NCBI RefSeq assembly: GCF_000803065.1
Contig: NZ_JSXI01000060.1
Location: 1 to 58,260 of the forward strand
Length of the DNA stretch: 58,260 nt
Reading direction: 5' to 3'
Origin: Sphingomonas sp. ERG5
GTDB lineage: Bacteria > Pseudomonadota > Alphaproteobacteria > Sphingomonadales > Sphingomonadaceae
Shown: positions 8,373 to 16,963 of the stretch, one piece after another
How the letters are laid out: each line of letters begins with the position of its first letter
How positions within the stretch are numbered: position 1 is the first letter of the stretch
Notes under the pieces: generated by a model
What the model was told of the DNA's origin: nothing
Databases searched by the model: none
The model's input: only the letters and a program-made list of their open reading frames with translations
Position numbers and translations under genes: made by a program

Positions 8373-9110
8373 TTAAGTCGGTAAACGCCATTCCAGCGGT
8401 ACGGTGAATTCGATGCGGGTGCCCGGCACTTCCTGCGGGGCGGCGGGATAGGGGGAGGCGCGTGACAGCATTGCTTGTCCCTCTTCGTCGAGCGCGGGAA
8501 AGCCCGAGCGTTCGATCACCCGGCCCTCGAGCAACTGGCCCTGGCGATCGAGGGTGAAGCGGACCCGCACCACGCCTTCCTCCCGCCGCATGCGCGAGCG
8601 GCGCGGATAGGTCTTGTGCGCGTAGAGCCAGGAGCGAATCCTGGCGGCATAGCTGCGGCTGTTGCCGGCCGGTGCGCTGCTGTCGAAGCTGTCCGCTGCG
8701 CCCTTGCGCGGCGGCGGTGCGGTGCTCGCCGCGGCGTCTGCCGATGCTACCGATGCCGCCGGGGCGGGTTCGGATACCGCGGCGGGTTGTGCCGCGGCAT
8801 GGGCGGCCACGACCGACAGGGCGGGCGGGGTGACTGGCAGTGGCGGGGCCGGCAGAATGGCCTTGGCGTTTGGGAGAGGTACGGGCGGCGGAACCGGAGC
8901 GGCGGGTTGCGGCTGCTCCTGTTCCGCCTGCTGGTCGTCTTGCGCGTCTTCCGCCCCTAACGGCACGGCCAGCGACATGACCGTCAACGCGGCCGCCTCC
9001 TTGCGCGCGCGCTGCTGGCCGATGCCGAGTTGCAGCAGCCCGAGCAGCAACAGCCCGTTGACCGCCAGCGAACAGATGGCGGGAAGGCCAAGGTGGAAAG
9101 ACCCCTTCAT
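8373..9110 (-). CDS. TonB-family energy transducer
   Basis: A 245-residue TonB-like protein: one N-terminal membrane anchor (about 10-30), a Pro/Ala-rich periplasmic linker (QPAAPVPPPVPLP), and a C-terminal TonB domain beginning near SYAARIRSWLYAHKTYPRRSRMRREEGVVRV. That domain contacts the TonB box of outer-membrane receptors and passes on proton-motive force from ExbB/ExbD. It begins six bases after the stop of the receptor gene on the same strand, so it probably serves that receptor. No exbBD is next to it; those at 55.9-58.0 kb are in another cluster. Confidence 0.88.
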   Translation of the reverse strand: MKGSFHLGLPAICSLAVNGLLLLGLLQLGIGQQRARKEAAALTVMSLAVPLGAEDAQDDQQAEQEQPQPAAPVPPPVPLPNAKAILPAPPLPVTPPALSVVAAHAAAQPAAVSEPAPAASVASADAAASTAPPPRKGAADSFDSSAPAGNSRSYAARIRSWLYAHKTYPRRSRMRREEGVVRVRFTLDRQGQLLEGRVIERSGFPALDEEGQAMLSRASPYPAAPQEVPGTRIEFTVPLEWRLPT

Positions 9111-9116
9111 CGCCCG

Positions 9117-11207
9117 CTAGAAGGTCTTTGCGACCGTGAACTTGAACGTCTGTCCCTCGGCTGCGAGCGACGACAGATGGCGTCGGAACGCCTTGTCGAA
9201 GACATTGTCGGCGGCGATGCGGAATTCGAACCCTTCGGCCGCGCCGCTCCGCGGCTTGAATGCGAAGAACAGGTTGTGGACGTTATAGCCCGGCGTCGCC
9301 AATCCGGATCCCGCCGATGAGAAAGCCCCGGTGTTGACCTTGTTCTGGCGTTCGGCGAACTCGCCGGTCCAGCCGCCCGACAAGCCGGTTCTGGCATCGG
9401 CATAACCGAGCGTCAGGCGATAATCATTGGCCGGGATGGTGTTCAGATATTTGCCCGTCAGCCGATCCTTGCCGTTGATGAAGGACATGTTGCCGCGCGC
9501 GAAGAAACCGCCAATGCCATATTCCGCCTCGACCTCGACGCCGGTGAAGCGCGAGCGGCCGACATTGGTGAAATAGGGTGTTCCGGCGACCCCGGCGGCG
9601 TTGATGATCAGGTCCTTCACATTGTTGCGGAAGACCGTGGTCTTCAGCCGCAGCTTGTCGGTTCGTCCGGCCAGTCCGTCGAACGACAGCGTGAAGCCCG
9701 CTTCGTAATTGTCGGACGTTTCGGGGCGCAGATCGGGGTTCGACGGGCGCGTCGCGCTGCGCGTGAAGATCTCGTCGATATTGGGCATGCGCACCGTGCG
9801 TGCGGCCGACCCGAAGACACCGAGCCAGTCAGTGAGCGAATAGATCGCCGCGATCTTGGGCGACACGCCGCTGTCCTTCACGCGCCTGGTCAGCACGGTG
9901 CCGCCGACGACCGTCGCGCCGGGCTTCAGGTCGGTCCAGTCGACCCGTGCGCCGGGGATGATCATCAGTTTGTCCGACCAGGAAATTTCGAGCTGCGCGA
10001 ACAGGCCGTATTTGGTCATATCGCCTTCGGGATGCGTGCCCGCGCCCGGCGTCACCGTGCCGTTGAAGGCCACGCGCGGGTTGCGGCGCTGCTGTTCGTT
10101 CCATTGCGCACCGACGATCAGGAAGCTGGTCCAGTCGCCGCCCAGGTCGAACTTGCTGGTGTTCTGCAGCCTGCCCTGCCAGCCCTTATAGGAAAAGTCG
10201 GAATGATCGAGATTGGCGCCGAGGAACGTCGTCTCGGTCTGGTGCACCAGCGTATTGGTGTAGGACAGCTGCGCCTCGACATTGAGCAGCTTGCTGCCGT
10301 CGAAATCGTTGACATAGCCAAGCACTGCGGTCTTGTCGTGGACGCGGCGGCGCATCAGCGAACTGCCGGTCGCGGCCGAAATCTGGTCATAGACTTGCGG
10401 CCCGTCGCTCACCCAGTCCTGATAGGAAGCAAAGATCGCATGCTTGCGATTGCCGCCGATCGAGACGCGGCCCTTGAGCAGGAAATTGTCCGACTGGGCG
10501 GAGGAGGCTGGCACGACCTTGCCGTTGCCGTCCTTGTAATCCTTGCTGCGCCGGTAGTTGTAATTGCCCAGCAACTCTACGCCGCTCAGTGGCTCGACCG
10601 CGACGATGCCCGACAGGGTATGACCTTCGGCATTGGTTTCGGTCGCGGCCTTCAGCCTGACCGCGAGCGGGTCGCCATCCTTGAGAAAGTCCGACGCGTC
10701 CTTGGTGGTGAAGTTGATCACTCCAGCCAAGGCGCCCGCGCCGTACAGCGTGGAGGAGGCCGGGCCACGCAGCACCTCGACCCGCTTGTACAGTTCGGGC
10801 TCGCTGAAAAAGGCGCCCATGCGATATTGTTCGTAGAATTTGGTCACGCCATCGACCGTGATCAGGATGCGATTGTCGGAATCGCCGATCGCGGTGCCCA
10901 TGCCGCGAATGTTGAAGCCCTGTCCCAGCGCGCCGACGCCGCCTTGGACATTCACGCCCGGTATTCCTTCCAGCAGGTCGCCCATGGTGCTTGCCTGGGT
11001 CTGGTCGATATCGTCCTGATCGAGCACGGTGACGGCCTGGGGCGTGTCGATCGCGACCTTTTCGGCGCCAGCGGAAATGACGAGGCGGTCGAGCGAGAGC
11101 TGAGTGGTCTCTGCATCCGCAGCCGCGCTGTCCTGTGCATGAGCGGGCGCTGCAAGTGTCAGCAGTGCGATGCCCGCGAGAAGCGGCGCTTTCCTGTTCA
11201 TCATCAT
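9117..11207 (-). CDS. TonB-dependent outer-membrane receptor, heme/iron type
   Basis: About 696 residues. A signal peptide ends at APAHA. The plug follows (PQAVTVLDQDDIDQTQASTM, then GFNIRGMG), then RVEVLRGPASSTLYGAGALAGVINF, and a beta-barrel ending in the terminal Phe typical of outer-membrane proteins. The plug resembles the hemoglobin/transferrin-receptor subgroup, which suggests heme or iron, but the ligand is not provable here. Three consecutive ATGs (11207, 11204, 11201) follow GGGGA; 11204 has the best spacing. It forms an operon with tonB and faces a Fur-like box in the divergent promoter. Confidence 0.9.
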   Translation of the reverse strand: MMMNRKAPLLAGIALLTLAAPAHAQDSAAADAETTQLSLDRLVISAGAEKVAIDTPQAVTVLDQDDIDQTQASTMGDLLEGIPGVNVQGGVGALGQGFNIRGMGTAIGDSDNRILITVDGVTKFYEQYRMGAFFSEPELYKRVEVLRGPASSTLYGAGALAGVINFTTKDASDFLKDGDPLAVRLKAATETNAEGHTLSGIVAVEPLSGVELLGNYNYRRSKDYKDGNGKVVPASSAQSDNFLLKGRVSIGGNRKHAIFASYQDWVSDGPQVYDQISAATGSSLMRRRVHDKTAVLGYVNDFDGSKLLNVEAQLSYTNTLVHQTETTFLGANLDHSDFSYKGWQGRLQNTSKFDLGGDWTSFLIVGAQWNEQQRRNPRVAFNGTVTPGAGTHPEGDMTKYGLFAQLEISWSDKLMIIPGARVDWTDLKPGATVVGGTVLTRRVKDSGVSPKIAAIYSLTDWLGVFGSAARTVRMPNIDEIFTRSATRPSNPDLRPETSDNYEAGFTLSFDGLAGRTDKLRLKTTVFRNNVKDLIINAAGVAGTPYFTNVGRSRFTGVEVEAEYGIGGFFARGNMSFINGKDRLTGKYLNTIPANDYRLTLGYADARTGLSGGWTGEFAERQNKVNTGAFSSAGSGLATPGYNVHNLFFAFKPRSGAAEGFEFRIAADNVFDKAFRRHLSSLAAEGQTFKFTVAKTF

Positions 11208-11277
11208 TGGTCCCCGGATCGTCCGGGCCGTTGGTTCGACCCGGACCGCGGCGCTCACCTACAGGGAAAATACGATA

Positions 11278-11296
11278 TTGCAAGTGATTCTCAATA
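11278..11296. promoter_or_regulatory. Fur-like operator in a divergent promoter
   Basis: TTGCAAGTGATTCTCAATA, read on the other strand as TATTGAGAATCACTTGCAA, closely resembles Fur boxes of iron-uptake genes. It lies between the receptor start (about 11207) and the DUF4198 start at 11328 and could control both directions. A second AATATCGATATT palindrome overlaps its right end (11293-11304). Confidence 0.65.
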
Positions 11297-11327
11297 TCGA
11301 TATTGAGCAGGCCGAAGGGGATATTTC

Positions 11328-12125
11328 ATGAAGCCGTTGATGAATTCCGTCGCCTTGGCCGCAATGGCCATGGCAGTTTTTGGGGGCGCCGCCGCTAGCG
11401 CCCATATGCCCTATGTTCTCCCGACGTCGTTCGATGTGGGTAAGGGCGATCACGTAACGGTTGAATCATCCTTCGCGGAGGATGCGTTCGTGCCGGAAGT
11501 GGCGATGCGCGACGCGCCCTTCCATCTGCTCGGGCCGGACGGCGCACGCGGTGATGTCGGACCCGTGACCTATTTGCGCGACCTGTCGATCTTCGAGGCG
11601 GACCTCAAGCGCGACGGCACTTACCGCATCACCACCGGGCAGCGCGCGGGTCGCAAGGGCACGATGTATCGCGAGGGCGAGAAATGGGTGGTGCGCGGTG
11701 AAGGCGGCGGCGCGGTGCCGAACGGCGTCACGCTGGTCGAGGTGCAGAGCATGACGCTGGCCGATGCCTATGTGACACGCGGCCAGCCGACCCAAGCGGC
11801 ACTCAAGCCGATCGGGGCTGCGCTGGAAATCCAGGCGGTGACTCATCCCAACAGCATCAGTGCGGGCGCTGCGGCCAGTTTCGTGCTGCTGTTCGACGGC
11901 AAGCCGCTGGCCGATGCCGATGTGACCTTGTTCCGCAGCGCGGGCGTGCATGACGGCCGCAAGGTCGCAGCGCAGACCAAGAGCGACAATGCCGGCCGCT
12001 TCACCCTCAAGCCCGACGATGCCGGCACCTATCTGATCCTGGTGCGCCACCGCAGCGCGGCGCCGGCCGGGGCTGAAACGCCCTGGCGCAGCTACACCTA
12101 TACACTTGCCTTCGATGCGGCCTGA
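11328..12125 (+). CDS. DUF4198 periplasmic protein of metal-uptake loci
   Basis: A 265-residue secreted protein. The signal peptide ends at ASA-HMPYVLP; the conserved histidine right after cleavage and the following PYVLPTSF are typical of DUF4198. The C-terminal half resembles a Cna-B/transthyretin-like beta domain (DGKPLADADVTLFRSAG, then KSDNAGRFTLKPDDAGTYLILVRH). DUF4198 proteins are often encoded with TonB receptors or nickel/cobalt transporters and are presumed metal-binding. Here the gene is divergent from a receptor across a Fur-like box and is followed by an EF-hand gene. The role is inferred from context. Confidence 0.8.
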   Translation: MKPLMNSVALAAMAMAVFGGAAASAHMPYVLPTSFDVGKGDHVTVESSFAEDAFVPEVAMRDAPFHLLGPDGARGDVGPVTYLRDLSIFEADLKRDGTYRITTGQRAGRKGTMYREGEKWVVRGEGGGAVPNGVTLVEVQSMTLADAYVTRGQPTQAALKPIGAALEIQAVTHPNSISAGAAASFVLLFDGKPLADADVTLFRSAGVHDGRKVAAQTKSDNAGRFTLKPDDAGTYLILVRHRSAAPAGAETPWRSYTYTLAFDAA

Positions 12126-12156
12126 ACCGCGCGCCCTTTTCACAGGAGTCATGACA

Positions 12157-12669
12157 ATGAAATCGATCTTCACCGCGGCGGCGGTCGCCACCGTCATTCT
12201 TGCCGCACCGCTCGCCGCCGCGCCGCATGACGGCAAAAACTTCATCGCCGACTATGATATGAATGGCGATGGCCAGGTGACTCGCGCTGAATTCGATGCG
12301 GTCCGCACCGCGCGGTTCAATGCCACCGACAGCAACAAGGATGGCTGGGTTTCAGATGCGGAGTATCTCGCCGAATATTCCGCGCGGCTCGAAAAGCAGC
12401 TCGCCGCGTCTACGCTCAGCGAGGAGAAGAAGACCGAAGAGCGTCAGCGCCAGATCCGCCAGACCCATGTCCGCTTCGGCGTGCTGGACAAGGACAAGGA
12501 TCAGAAAATGCAGAAGGCGGAATATGACGCGTCGGGTGAACGCTCCTTTGCAGGAATGGACGATGACAAGAATGCCGTGGTGACGGCCACCGATGTCGCG
12601 GCCGTGGCGTCCAAACAGGCCGCCCGCGACGCCGCACGGGCCACAGCCGATGGTGCCACCACCGGGTGA
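12157..12669 (+). CDS. Secreted EF-hand protein
   Basis: A 170-residue periplasmic protein with a signal peptide to about residue 21 (LAAPLAAA). Calcium-binding loops are visible: DMNGDGQVTRAEF and DSNKDGWVSDAEY are canonical; DKDKDQKMQKAEY and DDDKNAVVTATDV are weaker. The start ATG 12157 is chosen over 12151 because AGGAG at 12144-12148 gives eight bases of spacing. It follows the DUF4198 gene by 31 bases and is probably in the same operon. Binding of Ca or another divalent metal is family knowledge; its part in the uptake locus is inference. Confidence 0.85.
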   Translation: MKSIFTAAAVATVILAAPLAAAPHDGKNFIADYDMNGDGQVTRAEFDAVRTARFNATDSNKDGWVSDAEYLAEYSARLEKQLAASTLSEEKKTEERQRQIRQTHVRFGVLDKDKDQKMQKAEYDASGERSFAGMDDDKNAVVTATDVAAVASKQAARDAARATADGATTG

Positions 12670-12676
12670 TGCCGGC

Positions 12677-12696
12677 TCCCCGGTCCGGGCCGGGGA
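12677..12696. terminator. GC hairpin between convergent genes
   Basis: TCCCCGG (12677-12683) pairs with CCGGGGA (12690-12696) over a 6-nt loop, between the EF-hand stop and the aroC stop. There is no U-tract. A shared weak terminator is plausible. Confidence 0.35.
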
Positions 12697-12712
12697 ACAG
12701 CATCCTATCGCT

Positions 12713-13780
12713 TCAGCCGCATTGGGCGCGGTGGAGCAATTTCTGGTCGGCCAGCACCAGCGCGACCATTGCCTCGACCACCGGGGCGCCGCGAATGCCG
12801 ACACAGGGATCGTGGCGGCCCTTGGTGGCGATTTCGGTCGCTTCGCCATTGCGGTCGATCGTTTCGACCGGCGTCAGGATCGAGCTGGTCGGCTTGAATG
12901 CGACGCGCAGGCGCACCGGCTGGCCGGTCGCGATCCCGCCGGCAATGCCGCCGGCATGGTTGGCGAGGAATTCGGGGCCGTCCGGGCCGGGGCGCATGGC
13001 GTCGGCATTATCCTCACCGCGCAATTTCGCCGCATCGAAGCCGTCGCCGATCTCGACGCCCTTGACCGCATTGATGCTCATGCATGCCGAGGCGAGTTCG
13101 GCATCGAGCTTGGCATAAAGCGGCGCGCCCCAGCCGGCGGGAACGCCGGTCGCTTCGCACGCGATCACCGCGCCGAGCGACGATCCCGCCTTGCGCGCGC
13201 CATCGACCAGCGCTTCCCAGCGCGCCGCAGCGGCAGCATCGGGGCAGAAAAAGGGATTGGCGTCGATCTGGTGCGCATCGAAATTGGCCGGGTCGATCGC
13301 GTCGCCGCCGATCGCCTCGACCCAGGCGCGAATCCGGACTTCGGGGATGACCAGCCGCGCAACCGCGCCGGCGGCGACCCGCGCCGCCGTCTCGCGCGCG
13401 GAGGATCGTCCGCCGCCGCGATAGTCGCGAAAGCCGTATTTCGCATCATAGGCATAGTCGGCATGGCCCGGGCGATAGGCCAAGGCGACGTTGGAATAAT
13501 CCTTCGAGCGCTGGTCGACATTCTCGATCATCAGGCTGATCGGCGTGCCTGTGGTCCGGCCCTCGAACACGCCGGACAGGATGCGGACCTGATCGGGTTC
13601 CTGACGCTGCGTGGTGAAGCGCGAGGTGCCCGGGCGGCGTTTGTCGAGGAAAGGCTGGATATCCGCCTCCGACAGGCTCAGCCCCGGCGGGCAGCCATCG
13701 ACCACCGCGCCGAGCGCGGGTCCATGCGATTCGCCCCAGGTGGTGAACCGGAACACCCGACCGAAGGTATTGAAGCTCAT
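12713..13780 (-). CDS. aroC: Chorismate synthase
   Basis: A 355-residue FMN-dependent enzyme that makes chorismate from EPSP, the last shikimate step. Signatures: MSFNTFGRVFRFTTWGESHG at the N-terminus, RRPGTSRFTTQRQEPD, DYRGGGRSSARETAARVAAGA, and the C-terminal IRGAPVVEAMVALVLADQ. Length is normal for the bacterial enzyme. Its ATG overlaps the stop of the VOC gene by four bases (ATGA), so translation is coupled and it is the last gene of the run that begins at 16887. Confidence 0.96.
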   Translation of the reverse strand: MSFNTFGRVFRFTTWGESHGPALGAVVDGCPPGLSLSEADIQPFLDKRRPGTSRFTTQRQEPDQVRILSGVFEGRTTGTPISLMIENVDQRSKDYSNVALAYRPGHADYAYDAKYGFRDYRGGGRSSARETAARVAAGAVARLVIPEVRIRAWVEAIGGDAIDPANFDAHQIDANPFFCPDAAAAARWEALVDGARKAGSSLGAVIACEATGVPAGWGAPLYAKLDAELASACMSINAVKGVEIGDGFDAAKLRGEDNADAMRPGPDGPEFLANHAGGIAGGIATGQPVRLRVAFKPTSSILTPVETIDRNGEATEIATKGRHDPCVGIRGAPVVEAMVALVLADQKLLHRAQCG

Positions 13781-14148
13781 GCGCTGGTTCCGGTATCGAT
13801 CAGTTCGAGCCGATTGCCGAACGGATCTTCGGTGAAGAAGCGCCGATGGCCGCCGACGGGCGAGTCAGTACGGATGGGATAGCCGGCAGCCGTCAGTCGC
13901 GCCTCGAGCACGGCAAGATCATCCGTGGCGAGCGCGATATGCGCCTTCTTCGCTGCCGTGAAGTCCGGATCGACGCCAAGATGAAGCTGCTGGTCGCCAA
14001 GCGCGAACCAGCATCCGCCGCGTCCCACCAGTTCCGCCGGCTTGGGCAATTCCGTCAGTTCGAGCACGTCCCCGAAAAAGCGGCGGGCCGCCGCTTCGCC
14101 GCCCGCCGGAACGGCGATCTGAACATGGTCGAGCGTCAGCGCCATCAT
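13777..14148 (-). CDS. VOC/glyoxalase-fold protein
   Basis: About 123 residues with one vicinal-oxygen-chelate module pair: LTLDHVQIAVPAGGEAAARRFFGDVLELTELPKP at the start, HLGVDPDF mid-protein, and RRFFTEDPFGNRLELIDTG at the end, with His and Glu in metal-ligand positions. The substrate is unknown. Two ATGs are possible (14148, 14145); the first overlaps the fabI stop. Its place between fabI and aroC with four-base overlaps suggests co-translation, but a shared pathway is not obvious. Confidence 0.85.
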   Translation of the reverse strand: MMALTLDHVQIAVPAGGEAAARRFFGDVLELTELPKPAELVGRGGCWFALGDQQLHLGVDPDFTAAKKAHIALATDDLAVLEARLTAAGYPIRTDSPVGGHRRFFTEDPFGNRLELIDTGTSA

Positions 14149-14972
14149 GCCAGTGCGATATCAGGCGCGTCCTCGGCCTTCATGCCGATCACATTATAGC
14201 CGGCATCGACATGATGCGTTTCGCCGGTCACGCCGCTGGCGAGATCGCTGAGCAGATACAGCGCCGAGCCGCCGACATCCTCGATCGTCACGTTGCGCTT
14301 CAATGGGCTGTTGAGCTCGTTCCATTTCAGGATCAGGCGGAAATCGCCGATGCCCGATGCGGCGAGCGTCTTGATCGGCCCGGCCGAGATCGCATTGACG
14401 CGGATATTGTCGCGGCCGAGATCGACCGCGAGATATTGCACGCTGGTCTCGAGCGCCGCCTTGGCCACGCCCATCACGTTATAATGGGGGATGACCTTTT
14501 CCGCGCCATAATAGCTGAGCGTCAGCAGACTGCCGCCGTTCGGCATCAGTTTCGCCGCGCGCTGCGCGACCGCGACGAACGAATAGACCGAGACGTTCAT
14601 GGTCATCAGGAAATTGTCGAGGCTGGTATCGACATAGCCGCCGCGCAATTCGTTCTTGTCGGAAAAACCGATCGCATGGACCACGAAGTCGATGGTCGGC
14701 CATACCTCGCCAAGCCTGGCGAAGGTCATGTCCAGCGCGGCCATGTCGGACACATCGCAATCGATCAGGAACGGGCCGTTGGTTCCGTCCGTGCCGGCGT
14801 TGCCGAGCGATTCGGCAAGCGGGCGCACCCGCTTCTCCATCGCTTCGCCCTGGTAGCTAAAGGCCAGTTCCGCACCGGCTTCGCTCAATTTCTTGGCGAT
14901 CCCCCAGGCGAGCGAACGATCATTGGCGAGGCCCATGATCAGCCCGCGCTTGCCCTTCATCAAATCATTCAC
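14145..14972 (-). CDS. fabI: Enoyl-[acyl-carrier-protein] reductase
   Basis: A 275-residue short-chain dehydrogenase that reduces enoyl-ACP with NADH in fatty acid elongation. It has GLANDRSLAWGIAKKLSEAGAEL at the NAD site, FVVHAIGFSDK, the catalytic Tyr-X6-Lys as YNVMGVAK, and NAISAGPIKTLAASGI, all FabI-specific. It is the known target of triclosan and related inhibitors. Its start overlaps the stop of the upstream BrkB gene (ATGA) and its stop overlaps the VOC gene, within a five-gene minus-strand operon. Confidence 0.94.
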   Translation of the reverse strand: MNDLMKGKRGLIMGLANDRSLAWGIAKKLSEAGAELAFSYQGEAMEKRVRPLAESLGNAGTDGTNGPFLIDCDVSDMAALDMTFARLGEVWPTIDFVVHAIGFSDKNELRGGYVDTSLDNFLMTMNVSVYSFVAVAQRAAKLMPNGGSLLTLSYYGAEKVIPHYNVMGVAKAALETSVQYLAVDLGRDNIRVNAISAGPIKTLAASGIGDFRLILKWNELNSPLKRNVTIEDVGGSALYLLSDLASGVTGETHHVDAGYNVIGMKAEDAPDIALA

Positions 14973-15931
14973 GCCGTCGTCGCCTCCTGTGTGTCGCGAC
15001 CCTCCTCTACTCCGTCATCATCGCTTTCGGCTAGAGCCGCATTCAACTGCGCGCCGACAACAAGACCCAAACCGACAAAGAAAAAGAAAATCAGCGCAAT
15101 CATCACGCCCGCGAGACTGCCATATGTCCGGTCATAACTGCCCAATGTGCCCAGGATCGGCGGCAGCAACGCCGTCACCAGCAGCCACCAGCCGGCGGTG
15201 AAGGCCGCGCCGGGCCATTTCGGGCATTTGCTCTCGCGATACTTTCGCGGGGTGAGCGAATAGAACAGCATGTAGAGCGCGACGAACAGCGCGATGGCCG
15301 GCGCGATCCGGGTCAGCGACACGATATTCGCCGCCCCCGCCGCGAAGGGCAGGACGCGCAGGATGAATTGTTCGACCGCCAGCAGCATGACCTGGAAGCT
15401 GAACGCGATCAGCGTGAGGATCAGCGAGGCGAGGATCAGCCCGATCGACCAGAGCCGGTACTGCCAGAAGGGGCGGACGAACTGCACGCCATAGGCGCGG
15501 CGCAATATGTCGCGGATCGTCTCGGTAAAGCTCGCCGTGGTCCACAGCCCGACGATCGCGCCGAACCACAGCAGCGACCCCGACCGGGCGTTCAGCACGT
15601 CATGGATCGGCGTCTGCAGCACCGCGGCGACGCCCGGCGGGACGGTGTGGAGAAAGGCGTTGACGGTGTGCAGCCCTTCCTCGGTCCGCCCGAACAGCCG
15701 CGCCACCGCCGCCGCGACGATGAAGAAGGGAAAGAGCGTCAGCAGCGACAGATAGGCAAGGTTGCCGGCATGGACGAAGCCGTCGTTGAACACGCCGACC
15801 GCGACGCGCTTGACCACTTCGCGCGCGTAACTGCCGGGTCGGACAAAAGCGAGATGACGGCTCAGCCTGAGGCGTCCCCCATCGTGCCGCTTGAGGCGCT
15901 GCTCGGGGGATTCGGGTGAGACGTCCTTCAC
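14969..15931 (-). CDS. YihY/BrkB-family inner-membrane protein
   Basis: A 320-residue polytopic protein with about six membrane segments. Family hallmarks: GNLAYLSLLTLFPFFIVAAAVARLFGRTEEG in the first third, SLLWFGAIVGLWTTASF, and LYMLFYSLTPRKYRESKCPKWPGAAFTAGWWLL. The family was once called ribonuclease BN; that function belongs to another protein and should not be carried over. The acidic C-terminal tail (ESDDDGVEEGRDTQEA) is soluble. It lies eight bases after the dnaJ-like gene and overlaps fabI by four. Confidence 0.88.
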   Translation of the reverse strand: MKDVSPESPEQRLKRHDGGRLRLSRHLAFVRPGSYAREVVKRVAVGVFNDGFVHAGNLAYLSLLTLFPFFIVAAAVARLFGRTEEGLHTVNAFLHTVPPGVAAVLQTPIHDVLNARSGSLLWFGAIVGLWTTASFTETIRDILRRAYGVQFVRPFWQYRLWSIGLILASLILTLIAFSFQVMLLAVEQFILRVLPFAAGAANIVSLTRIAPAIALFVALYMLFYSLTPRKYRESKCPKWPGAAFTAGWWLLVTALLPPILGTLGSYDRTYGSLAGVMIALIFFFFVGLGLVVGAQLNAALAESDDDGVEEGRDTQEATTA

Positions 15932-15939
15932 GATTGGGC

Positions 15940-16887
15940 TTAGACGCCCATGCCGCCACGCGGGTTCCCGGTATCGCGATCCTTCCAGCCACGCACGAAT
16001 TCGACCAGCGCGTCATCGCCGACCGGCAGGTCGACCATCAGCGTGACGAGCTGATCGCCGCGCGTGCCGCCCTTGCCGTGAAAACCGCGGCCGCGCAGGC
16101 GCAAGGTCTTGCCCGAGGTCGAGCCGGCCGGAACGGTCAGCATTACCGCGCCCTCGACCGTCGGCACGCGCACCGACGCGCCAAGCACCGCTTCCGACAG
16201 GCTGATCGGCAAGTCGATCCGCACATCGTCGCCGACGCGGGTGAAGAAGCGATGCGACTGGACGGCGATGGTGACGATGCCGTCGCCGGCCCCGCCCGCA
16301 CCGATCTGGCCCTTGCCCGCGAGCCGCATCTGCGTGCCGTTCTCGACCCCGGCGGGAAGCTTGAGGTCGATCGTCTTGCCATCGGCGAGCGCGATGCGCT
16401 GCGGCGCCAGCGTTGCCGCATCGACGAACGGCACGGTCAATTTATAGGCGATGTTCGCGCCCTTGGGCTGAGGCTTGTTGCGCCCGAAGCCGCCAAAGCC
16501 GCTGGCGAAACCGCCGCGCCCGGACGACTGGCCGAACAACCCCTCGAACAGGTCGTTGACGTCGGACGGGTCGCCGCCAAAGCCGAAATCGGCGCCGCCG
16601 CCCGGCCCAGGCTTGAAGCCGCCCTGGCCACCGCCGCCATTGCCGAAGCCGAAGGGCGACGCCGGATTGCCGTCGCCGTCGATCTCACCGCGATCGAAGC
16701 GCGCGCGCTTGTCCTTGTCGTTGAGCAGGTCATAGGCGTTGGTCGCCTGCGAAAAGCGCTCGGTCGCCTTGGGGTTGTCCTTGTTGCGATCGGGATGGAG
16801 CTCCTTGGCGAGCTTCCGATAGGCTTTCTTGATGTCGGCCTCGCTGGCGGTGCGCGGCACACCCAGCGTTGCGTAAGGATCGGCCAT
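15940..16887 (-). CDS. DnaJ-type co-chaperone (class B, CbpA-like)
   Basis: 315 residues. The J domain at 3-70 carries the HPD motif at residues 31-33 (LHPDRNKDN). A Gly/Phe-rich stretch follows (about 75-135: FGFGNGGGGQGGFKPGPGG), then two DnaJ C-terminal beta domains (LKLPAGVENGTQMRLAGKGQ, LRLRGRGFHGKGGTRGDQLV). There are no zinc-finger CxxCxGxG repeats, so it is class B rather than canonical DnaJ. It would stimulate DnaK ATPase and bind unfolded clients. It is the first gene of the run to aroC. Confidence 0.9.
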   Translation of the reverse strand: MADPYATLGVPRTASEADIKKAYRKLAKELHPDRNKDNPKATERFSQATNAYDLLNDKDKRARFDRGEIDGDGNPASPFGFGNGGGGQGGFKPGPGGGADFGFGGDPSDVNDLFEGLFGQSSGRGGFASGFGGFGRNKPQPKGANIAYKLTVPFVDAATLAPQRIALADGKTIDLKLPAGVENGTQMRLAGKGQIGAGGAGDGIVTIAVQSHRFFTRVGDDVRIDLPISLSEAVLGASVRVPTVEGAVMLTVPAGSTSGKTLRLRGRGFHGKGGTRGDQLVTLMVDLPVGDDALVEFVRGWKDRDTGNPRGGMGV

Positions 16888-16963
16888 TGTGGCTCCGGTG
16901 GTTCAGGTCTTCGGGATCTATTTGGGGTATTCGGCGGATGAGTGCAATTCGCGCGGGCTTTAA

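Noticed and set aside
12593..13882. 429-codon plus-strand open frame across aroC
   Set aside because: Antisense of chorismate synthase and the VOC gene; no domain.
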